From: Cryptomeria japonica
Taxonomy: Eukaryota > Streptophyta > Pinopsida > Cupressales > Cupressaceae
Reading direction: 5' to 3'
DNA length: 64,000 nt
Assembly: GCF_030272615.1 (NCBI RefSeq)
Contig: NC_081407.1
Location: forward strand, 142,046,897-142,110,896
Numbering within the stretch: the first letter of the stretch is position 1; each line of letters begins with the position of its first letter. Position numbers and translations under genes: made by a program. Under the pieces are notes generated by a model. The model saw only the letters and a list, made by a program, of their open reading frames with translations. It did not search any database and was not told where the DNA came from. Below, piece by piece: positions 54,874-64,000 of this stretch.

Positions 54874-57137
54874 TACCTCTCCTCACTTTCAGGTACACAT
54901 GGAGTTTGAAGTTCCTCATTTTATGGAGTTAGATGAATTTCAACTTCTGCTTCCTCTTTCTCTATCTTTTCAGGCTGCAAATCAAATTAGGTAGCCTTCA
55001 GCTCACAGAAGATTACAATTTTGTTGTACAATACCTTCTCAGTCTCAAGATTCCATAGTTTTTTATCCTTTTACACCCGCCATAGCCAATAAAGATACAC
55101 TTAACAACTTTGTTATCCAACTTAGATCTATTTACATCAGGCACATACACATATGCCTCACAAACAAAGACATGAATATATCTCAAAGAGGGCTTCTTAC
55201 CAGACCATGCTTCCATAGGCATTTTTTCCATCAACATTGAAGTGGAAGATCTATTTTGTAAATAACATGTTGTGGACACAACCTCAACCCATAACTTCTA
55301 CTCTAGACCAACACCACTCAACATGCTTCTCGCCTTTTCTATCAATGTTCTATTCAACCTTTCAACAACTCCATTTTTTTGTGGAGTGTAAGGTGTGGTC
55401 TTATGCCTTTAAATTCCATGGTCTTTGCAAAATTGATCAAATTCTACAGAACAAAACTCATCGCCATTATCAGTCCTTAGGCATTTGATTTTCCTACCAG
55501 TTTGATTTTCAACCAAGGTTTTAAATTCCTTAACCGATTCAACACATCCTGATTTGTTTTTCAGAAAATACACAAATTTCCTTCTCGAATAATCATATAT
55601 AAAAGAAACATAATATCTAGAATTTGATAACACAGGAACATTAACTAGACCAAATACATCCATGAATATAATCCAACAAACCAGAAGAATTATGAAGATT
55701 GGAATAAAATGAAACATGGTGTTGATTTCTATATACACAATTTTCACAAAATTCAAACTCAAAATTACAATCATCAAGCCCCTCAACAAGATTTTTATTT
55801 TTCAAATCTTTTAATCCCTTCTCTCCTATGTGATCGATTCTATGATGCCAAAGCATTGTTTTCTTAGCAGGAAGTTTAACCTCCATTGACCTTGCAATGT
55901 TCTTCTTCCAGGCAACCTTGTTTGACTTTCCAAAGGCATAGTTACATTGAATAGGTTGTTCATCTAGCTTGAACAAAGTACCAACCCGAGCACCCTTAGC
56001 CAACACTATCAAGCCTCTAGTCATCCTACAACCACTACCTGGGAATAAAACTTGTACACCAACATCATTAATCTTACTAACAGAAATTAGATTCCGAGCC
56101 AGACTTGGTATGTGCATTATGCCATCAATTCTCTTCATTCTTCTAACAGGAAACTGAATTCTGACTCTTCCTCGACCAACAATTTCAAGAGATGAATCAC
56201 TGGCTAGGTAAATCTTTCCACCATCACATTCCTCATACTTGGAGAATCATTCTTTGTGAGATGTCATGTGGAAAGATGCACCAAAATTGATCAACCAGAC
56301 ATTGTCAGCTGTTTAAGTTGCCAAGGCAACAATGAAGGCATTTGCATCACTATGGGAGGACTTGGTATCAGAAGAGTTATTTTTCTTCTTCTTTTTCTCC
56401 TCTTTATAATCCTTTCGGATATGGCTAGTCTGCCCACAATTCCAACATTTCACCTTGGACTTCTTCCCTGGATACTTTGATCTCTCCTTTGATTTTGACT
56501 TGGACTTCTTATCCTTCTATTTGCCTTTCTCCTTTGATCTGCCTTGAATAACAAGAGCCTCCTTGGCCATTTCAGAAGACTTCCTTCATGCCTCTTCTAA
56601 AAGAAGCGACACAACCACATCCTCCATTTTGAAAGTGGTTGTTGTACTCCCAACAACCATCACTAGATGGTCCCATGTGTCAGGAAAGAAACAAAACAGA
56701 AGCATACAATGATCCTCATCCTCAATCTTTACTCACACAAAGGTTAACTATGCAATGATCATGTTGAAAGCATTTAAATGATTTTCTACAGATGTCCCTT
56801 TTCTCATCTTCAAGGAGTATAACTTCTTCCTTAGGAACAACTTATTTACCAGGGACTTTCCTTGATAAATATCACCAAGTTTCTTCCACAAAGGAGCTGT
56901 TGTCTTATCCTCATGAACATTCAAGAGAACAGAATCCACAAGGCATAATCTGATCAGACCTTTGGCCTTCCTATCTGTGAGGTCCCAATATTTTTCTTTC
57001 ATTCTTGATGGTTTTGATCTAGAGAATACAACCCAAAGGTCTCTATCAACCAATAGGTCTTCCATCTTGAGTTTCCTTAACTCGTAGTTTCCATCGTTGA
57101 ATTTCTCAATGTAAAATCTTCCTGATGTGCTTGCCAT
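54874..57137 (-). pseudogene. Copia gag, protease and integrase, antisense, broken
   Basis: gag begins at ATG 57137 (MASTSGRFYIEKFNDGNYEL; open to 56748). A damaged knuckle CWNCGQTSHIRKDY (about 56420-56460) lacks its last Cys. The protease motif is changed to LINFGASFHMT, with Asn and Phe at the positions of the catalytic Asp and the following Ser. Integrase has the zinc-binding start (MLWHHRIDHIGEKGL, FCENCVYRN) at about 55700-55860 and core pieces (KCLRTDNGDEFCSVEF) at about 55440-55500. Frames change and stops occur, so no active polyprotein is possible. Confidence 0.8.
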
Positions 57138-57245
57138 CTCAATCTGTAATTTCAAATAAAACCTCTGCAAAACTCCCACTGCAAAACTTCCACTGCAAAA
57201 TTAACATAAAAAACCTGTCCTACCCACAAGTATAACACAACTAGC

Positions 57246-57258
57246 CAGGCCTTGATAC
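57246..57258 (-). promoter_or_regulatory. Primer-binding site of antisense copia element
   Basis: Minus strand carries TGGTATCAAGGCC next to the 5' LTR, an iMet-type primer site. Confidence 0.65.
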
Positions 57259-57262
57259 CACT

Positions 57263-58192
57263 TGTAAGGAAAGTAGAGTGTGGAAAATGCCTTCCAAATA
57301 TTAATTTCTTAGAGGAGAAAAGCAGATATGTGTTTCAATTTGAATTACAACAACTTAAGATACACAATACAAGATAAATAGAACAACATGAAAAACACAA
57401 TCACAATGTCAATAACACGACATGTTATCTCTGTCACTTCATTAGAGTCTTTCCAATTACCACCAATCATCTACATACTACTCAACAAGTCATCTTGTAA
57501 TTGGCGGTGGTCCCCTCCTCTCGCTTTTGACTTAACTTATCGCCGAAGTCACTTTGAAATTGTGTGGGGTAGTGGGGTGAGCGAGTCTCTTGCTCCCCTA
57601 GTTAGCCCATAGTGCTTCTTTGAGAACCCTCAAATACCTGCACGGTGGCAGGGAAGGCAAGTCTCCTTGCTTCCTTGTTATCTCGCAACATCATTGTTAA
57701 ATCATTGTTCATCATGCAGGGTGCCGGGAAGAACCTTCCCTTTGCCCTTTGTCTTTATCTCGCACTACACCTGTGACCTCTAGAGAGCTCTTGTGAGGTG
57801 GCAAGGAAGACTAAGTTGTTTCTCTAACACTATCCCACATATTCTCTTATTCGATCCTTAGTGTCCCATGGGGCAACGAGAAGAAGACCAAGTCTCCTTT
57901 CTTCCCGCTATCCCACAAACCTTTATGTCGTGCCTTTGTCAAGCTACGGGGTAAACAAGAAGGATTGTGTTTCCTTTCCCTACTATCCTGCAATGCTCTG
58001 CACATTGCTTCTCTATCCTAGTATATAACATGAAGGTTATCAACTGCTTTGTCAATAACACAAAGGTTATTTAGTCGCCTTTGAAGATAATCAATAATGC
58101 GAACGTTATCCACACCGAACTACTCACTTCAGAGACCAAGTGGCATTTGTTCAAGATTTCAACCAGTAAGTTTGAGACACCCATTCTCAACA
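57263..58192 (-). repeat. 5' LTR of antisense copia element
   Basis: Starts TGTTGAGAAT on the minus strand and ends TTCCTTACA. It lacks two blocks present in the 3' LTR. Confidence 0.8.
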
Positions 58193-61100
58193 ATTTTATC
58201 CAATATACCATGAATGGGAGTGGATGATACAAAGGTAGGGACAAATCACGTGAGCTTATATGAGTGATTTTAGAAAGAGAGTAATCTAAATGATTCAAAA
58301 GATGTAATGGATTGAGAAGTTCTCATGAAGTATAGTAGAGGGATATTTTGGACACTTAAAGAGGAAAGTCCTCATATCCAGGCCCTATGATATGGATGAG
58401 GCATGTGCCTATATGTACTACCTTGATCTAGATGAGAAGAGAACTCTCTTAACAAGAACACAGAAAGTGATGAGTGATTTTTTGGTGATAACAAAAATAT
58501 GGAAACTAGCAAAAGCAAGGGGAAGAAATGATACTTCTACTATTAAAGGGAAAAGGAAAAGGAAAAGGAAAGTACAATTGCTTGCATTGTTCTAGAGATG
58601 AGAACTCGAAAGAGAAGTGATGAAAATTACACTTGGAATCAAAACCTTCTAATGAGAAGAAGGAAAAAAAAGCTAGTGTGACGTGCAATCCATTAGAGAT
58701 TGATTATACTTTACATGTGCATGATTTATTTTCATGTACTACACTTAATAAGGAAGTACAAATTGTTTGTGATAACTTGCATGAAATCAGAGAGCTCACA
58801 TAACTTTGTCAAATTGAATTACAAATGACTAGGTAAGAAAATTAATGTTATGCTTGACTAATTTTCTCAAGTGAATCTAGTTTCTAATAGGATTTCTGAG
58901 TTGCGATTGGATGTTTTTAATCATCCAATTCCATATACCTCACAATAGTTGCAATAAGGAGCAAATTATTGTTTGGTCTTCACCCAAAGTTCATATATGA
59001 GATATTTCTTTATGCTATCCAATTAGATGTAAGTGATCTAATATTTTGTAGATCCAACTTATACATAGGGGATTTTGTTTATTAAGGGAGAAAGAACCAT
59101 TATAAGTTTACATTGAATGGAATTTATTTTGAAATCATGTGAGGGAAGGTTGAAGAGCATTGTTTCTACAAGTTCAAAAAGTAAAAACTTAATCAACAAT
59201 AATGGTAAGATTATTTCCTCTATGTTCAAGAAATATCACATGCATTAAAAGGTTGTGACTAGAGCTAAGAGTGAGCTTCACATGCATAAGGAGAAGAAAA
59301 ATAAGGGGTAGACAATACAATGATGTGTAGGATTGTCATGTGAAAGTAAGAATTTTCATTTCATGAATGATAAAGAGCATGAAATCAAGTGGACCCTTCC
59401 AAGGGTGTCTGGTAATTTTCCTTCTAGTTCCTAATGTGAAATGTGGATCATTCAAGGAGCAGGCTAGTGTTCATGGCTACTTCACATATGAATGAAGAAT
59501 GAGTTAGATTAGGTGTTTCCTGGCCTTGTTTCAAATATTTCTTGTGTTGATACGAGGAATCCAGAGTTCCATCTCTTTTAGTGATCAGAAGATTTTGGAC
59601 ACCAAAGTCATCATATAAGTGGAACCTACAATTTAAAAAATTTGTTCAAATCCTATTGGACCATTGGGGTTGTGAGGTTTCTTATTTATTAGAATGTTGA
59701 CAAGGATATAAGAGACCAAGTTTATTACTGATGGATTATGCTCCAAACTTAAGGTCATAATGATGTTTAGGGATGCATAAGGTTGGAATGAGATATTTGC
59801 ACTTAAGTCCTCAAGAATAGTTGCAAAACTTAAAAAATCCTAGAAAACATATTTTACAATTTGTATGGATGAAAAATTCAAAAAATAATATGGAAAACTC
59901 TCTCTATTATGGTAAACACATGATTGCTCAAATAAATACACAATTCTCCCTAATGGAATTGGCGATTTTTACCACTATGATGCCATGATATAGAATACAA
60001 AGAGTTTTACCATTTGATCTTCTAATTTCTCAATTGGTTACTCATTTTTTTATAGATTGGAGTCTTCTTGCCCATGTCGATCAATTGGGTCCTCTCCTCC
60101 TGTCAAAGTCAAGTTAGAGGTTATATGTTACTTTTACATGATTTTGGTGTGGTTTCTTCCCTTCATACAATTATTTGTGGTTCATCTTTACCTATAAAAA
60201 TGTGTTGCTAATAGTGTTTCATGGTGAGAGTTATGTTGTAGATGTATTTAAGGAACTTAAAAAATATTAGGTAAGCTCATGGATGGTGTGGAGACAAGAT
60301 AAAATATATAGTCAAACCTTTTTGACAATGAAACATGGAGTATTTTATCTCTAGAGATAGACTTTTTTAGTTAGAAATGGATTGATAGATTTTCTCACTT
60401 GGCATTGGATTCTCTCTTGGGAAGATTTGTGCTTCACTATTTTGTGTGTATTTTTCATGTGTTCTATTAGATTGTTGAGATCATACACTTTATTACTTGA
60501 AATTCACCAATATTGTAGTTTTTGATAGCCATTAAGGTATTTTTTTCATGTGCATTTGAGTGTTTTCATTAGTAATTAGTGAGAATCCATTGTTGAATAA
60601 TAGTGTGTGTGGGATACCCCTCCATATTTATGCATCAAGTGGTACCAAAGCAATTATATTCTTTGGGCATTTGTTTTTCGTATTATTTGAAGGTCATTCC
60701 ATCTAAAATATAAAGTGAAGACAAAAATATTCTACCTTTTGAGCCAAAACTTGGAATGAGGGAGTGGTCAAGGAGAGCAAGAATGGCAACAAGATGATGT
60801 TAATTTGAGTTTTAAGAAACTTGAAAAGGATATTCCATAAATTCTTAGCATATATAGATGGCGGTTAGAAGTGAAAAAACAATGTTGGTAATTATCCAAG
60901 TTAGGAATTCTATGAGAGAAAATGAAAGAAGAAGAACCAGAAAGAAGAAGAACCAAAAAGAAGAGAGATATCTAAGGGCTCAATATTAGTTTAAAGTAGA
61001 GGAAAAATTTGATAAGCTTGTCAATGATGAAATTAGAACTACGTTGGATCAATAGTGACTAGATAACAACCGCATGTATCTTAAAGAACCTTGAGTGTGC

Positions 61101-61280
61101 CTTGACATTATGTAGTATTCTAGCACTCTCATCCATATCACATGATTTTATCATACACTGTTATATATGATCCGCATGACCCGACATAGCCTCAAGGATT
61201 ATTAAAAATCTATTAAATATAACATTTTTTTTTGTAATTATTCTTCAACGAAATAATGCAATTCCAACTATCAAGAATCT
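58193..61280 (+). mobile_element. Ty3/gypsy relic, repeat unit with PBS-like junction
   Basis: 58200-58830 is gag relic, 58900-59650 is post-gag sequence parallel to 1550-2260, and 60480-60640 is LTR-like. 'AGTGGTACCAAAGC' at about 60640-60655 resembles an iMet primer site; the same position at 3370 is more decayed. 60965-61260 is the roughly 300-bp repeat. No intact reading frame. 59650-60470 shows only short frames. Confidence 0.6.
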
Positions 61281-62344
61281 CAACTAATAAGTAGGTGGAA
61301 TGTTGATTATTTAGAACATGGACCATTACAACTACAATAATGTACATTTTCTTTATCTCTTTGCAATGAGGAGGAAGATGGATAAATGTATGGTATTATG
61401 GGCATGAATTTTGCTGACACAAGGAACACCATCTTTCCCTGCAATGGATAAAGTGGCAGACAATATATTAAGGGACCTTTCTGCATAATAGATCGAGATT
61501 CAATGATACAATTACACATTATATGTAGATGACGTATTATACAGGTTAATTTGTAGATTGTGTGTTGCAGATTATGAGGTCAAATACAGTAGCAAAATTA
61601 ATTGCGTCAGAAGAATTTTGGAGTCAAGAAATATATATTTCCTATCATTGCAATTTTGTAAACAACTTTTTGTCCCAACAAACTTTCTATTTTTCTTATA
61701 ATGCATTATAGTTGAATCAAAATTCATTGAAACGTTTTTAAATCCAGATTTATTCTTATTCTTCATTAATTCAAATTTAAACTATGTTAACAAGACAAAA
61801 AAAGAGTTTGTAATCCACAAAGTTTTGGGTTACTTGTGTGAATTTAATAGTTTGAGTTTATAGCTTTTTTTGGTTTTATTAATTGGTTTGAGTTATCTTT
61901 TCATATGATTTTCAAAGATCATTTAAGAGTTTTCATATTAATTTTGACTTTATTAAAATTATTTGTCTTGATTTTATAATTTTGGTTGCAAGTGAAGATG
62001 AAATTGAAGAGAGCACATAATTGTTTTGATAAGACATACAATAAAATAATGATATTAAATCTTTTATCGATTCTTATCTTTCTATCGATTTCATACATTA
62101 TGTTTGTCAATGATATGAGAATTTCAGCTTAATTGTATATTATGTTTTGTCGTATATCCTTAGAGTATCTTTGACTGACTAAGTTTTTAATACTTGGGAG
62201 CCCCGTAACATAAAGCTCATTGGGGTTTGTAACCTTGCTATGTTTCTTACTTTTTTTGAGAAAACCTCCAACAAGTTCATATGCATTTGAATCACTCATT
62301 TTGTTAGTCCATGTGAAAAAACCTCTTGGTGTTGTCTCAATGGA
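61281..62344 (+). pseudogene. Truncated duplicate of NRT2 3' end (class B, copy 2)
   Basis: 61380-61440 retains pieces of the NRT2 C-terminal coding region ('ggtattatgg', 'catgaattttgctgacac'). 61440-61500 and 61560-61760 match the 3' flank. It shares the 'tagatgacgtattatacagg' segment with 9200-9225. More deleted than copy 1. The flanking gag relic begins at about 62280 and is cut by the solo LTR. Confidence 0.7.
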
Positions 62345-62349
62345 CTTGA

Positions 62350-63374
62350 TGTTGGCATAAGACACTATTCCGGTGATGCTCTGGTGAAGCTTAATGATGT
62401 CTGGTGCATGAGGTTTCTTAGGAGTTGTCATTGCTAGCAACTCAGCCTATTGATCTTATCCGGTATGGAGTTTGAGATATCCGGATTTCTTGATGATTAG
62501 AGTTAGGTTGATTGAGTATGAGAAGCAGATTATCATGCAATCCCATCCTCCGATGTTGTTTCTTAAGCATGTTAAAAGGTCTGGAATCTGGTAGAGTAGT
62601 AAAAGAGGGTTATCTTCATAATTGGTGGTGTAACGTGTGGACTGGATCCTTTGAGGTGATTCCGGTGGTTCTTGGTATGTTCGAGGTAATTGGACCGACT
62701 TATGGGAAGCATGTAATCGTATGTTTTGGATCTGGGATATGGCTTTGTGAAGATTTGAGCTGACTTGTGGGAGATCAATTTTGTTAGTGCGGATATATAA
62801 GATCGACTTGGATAATGTTTTTGAGAGATGATATAATATGTGAGATGATTTTGGGAGCGATTGAGTGCAGTTTCATGTGTGCACCTTAAGTTTTGTTGAT
62901 CTGGTAATCAACAACAAAGCAGAACAGAGTAGTTTATTAGAACAACAACAACGGATCACTTTGTGCCTAACCAGAACTATCATTTGACATAGTTAGATGC
63001 TTTTCTTTAGTTCATTACTCATTGTAATCATTTTGTATTAGCATGTAAAGTAGTGAGTCTTCCTCCGAGTTGTAGCCTTTTTGTAATTGAGCAGTGAGCT
63101 CTAGGCAGCATGCCTAAATGCATGTGCATTCACCTCATGTAATATTGTTCTACTACTAGCCATAGTATAATAATATTGTGGGTTTAAATCCCATCGTGGT
63201 TTTTCCCTTTATTGGTGTTATGGTTATGTGCTTATTTGCTTTGTGTTTTTGCATTTTAGTTTCTTACTTGTGCATTCGGTGGATAAAGAATTAGGTTAAC
63301 AAATTTGATAACTGCAGAACATTGATTCACCCCCCCCCCCCCCCCCTCGCTCTCAGTGTTCATTGATTCCAACA
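62350..63374 (+). mobile_element. Solo LTR (family S), copy 2
   Basis: TGTTGG start, CCAACA end, flanked by the duplication CTTGA (62345-62349 and 63375-63379). The uninterrupted site is visible at 495-520. TATATAA at 62794-62800. Shares the 'gagctctaggcagcatgc' block (63094-63111) with the solo LTR at 17565. A C17 run lies at 63330-63346. Confidence 0.85.
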
Positions 63375-64000
63375 CTTGATATCTTAATGTCTCTAAGCAA
63401 GCCTTGATTATGTGCTGGTTTACTATTCCTTTTATTTTATTGTGCATAATCTACAAATATATCCTTCTCAAGATCCTTTTGTCCTTTAGACAACCTAAGT
63501 TTGAGATCAAATGGGCGTCTTGAATGGAGGTATACTTTTAGCCTCAATCATTTATCTTCACATGGATAAAAAAAAAGTTCTAAGCTCAAATCTAACTAGG
63601 CATGCTTTTACTTGGTATGAGAGTTATGAACATTCCTTAGAGGTTCAAGAAATGTTATCAATTTCAAAGTGGGAAGACTTCAAGCCTCTTTTACATAAGC
63701 AATTTAATCCTACATACCGTGAAGAGGATTGAATGATGCAAATGCATTACTTGAGACAAAGGTAGGGACAAATCCTAATAAATAATTTTAGAAAGAGGTT
63801 AGTCAAAATGAGTTAAAGGATGTAATGGTTGATAATTTCTCGTGAAGTATGCTAGAGGGCTATTTTGGACATGTGAAGATGAAATTTATAATGGCCAAGC
63901 CTTAATATATGTGTCCAAGGCATGTGACCACATGCACTCACTATGTTGAGCTAGACGAGAAGGGGAACTCTTTAACAACACACAAAGTGATGAGCAATAT
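63375..64000 (+). pseudogene. Ty3/gypsy gag relic, best-preserved copy, runs off the window
   Basis: 63511-63732 stays open for 73 codons and reads as a retrotransposon gag core: AFTWYESYEHSLEVQEML, then WEDFKPLLHKQFNP. After the TGA a second frame shows the following gag segment (LRQR-type motif, about 63745-63770). Other copies at 725, 5940, 16930 and 58200 carry more stops. Function lost. Confidence 0.7.

Larger units (their letters stand above)
43535..58192 (-). mobile_element. Ty1/copia element, antisense, carrying a nested LTR element
   Basis: Bounded by the 5-bp duplication ATTTT (43530-43534 and 58193-58197). Its 5' LTR is at the right (57263-58192) and its 3' LTR at the left (43535-45730). 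Minus-strand order is gag (57137 down), zinc knuckle, protease, integrase (to about 55013), then a 7.4 kb nested element, then reverse transcriptase (47437-46560) and RNase H (to about 45940). Without the nested element it would be about 7.3 kb. Multiple stops make it defective. Confidence 0.87.

Overview
The window looks like nuclear DNA of a seed plant with a large, repeat-rich genome. A conifer or other gymnosperm fits best, but that is inference. Evidence: one recognisable host gene (an NRT2-type nitrate transporter with GT-AG introns), LINE elements with RNase H, Ty1/copia and Ty3/gypsy LTR retrotransposons with iMet-type primer sites, a MITE, and no bacterial-style operons. Almost everything apart from the NRT2 locus is mobile-element sequence, much of it nested.

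Layout. 1-9704: degenerate Ty3/gypsy gag/chromodomain relics alternating with duplicated pieces of the NRT2 3' end, plus an unidentified 1.8 kb insertion (7106-8877). 9705-16600: one LINE insertion with a 9-bp target duplication. It holds broken ORF1/ORF2 and an unbroken 436-codon ORF downstream. 16601-19113: gag relic split by a solo LTR (17565-19007). 19870-21060: antisense fragment of a gag-pro element. 21120-34531: a defective copia element whose 3' LTR was hit by a young 7.76 kb LTR element (26170-33930) carrying gag and protease but no polymerase. 34317-35010: tandem duplication. 36328-36792: MITE. 37343-40098: NRT2 in three exons, with two in-frame stops. 40099-43534: NRT2 3' flank, gag relic and another NRT2 3'-end copy. 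43535-58192: antisense copia element carrying a nested antisense LTR element without pol (47498-54873). 58193-64000: gypsy relic, a fourth NRT2 3'-end copy, a second solo LTR (62350-63374) and gag relic.

How it fits together. The NRT2 3' end (intron 2, exon 3, 3' flank) and a gypsy gag relic recur together in the same orientation across the window. This suggests one ancestral tandem segmental duplication that was later split by LINE, copia and LTR insertions. NRT2 would encode a plasma-membrane nitrate/H+ symporter of about 510 residues, but a TAG at codon 239 and a TGA replacing a tryptophan codon make it a probable pseudogene unless the stops are sequence errors.

Most unusual: the nested element at 47498-54873 holds a single 1,048-codon reading frame with nine stops, all TAG or TGA, and no frameshift; the LINE has a third, intact ORF; and the gag-pro element has gag and protease in one frame separated by a single UAG. 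No homology search was possible, so family names rest on motifs read by eye.
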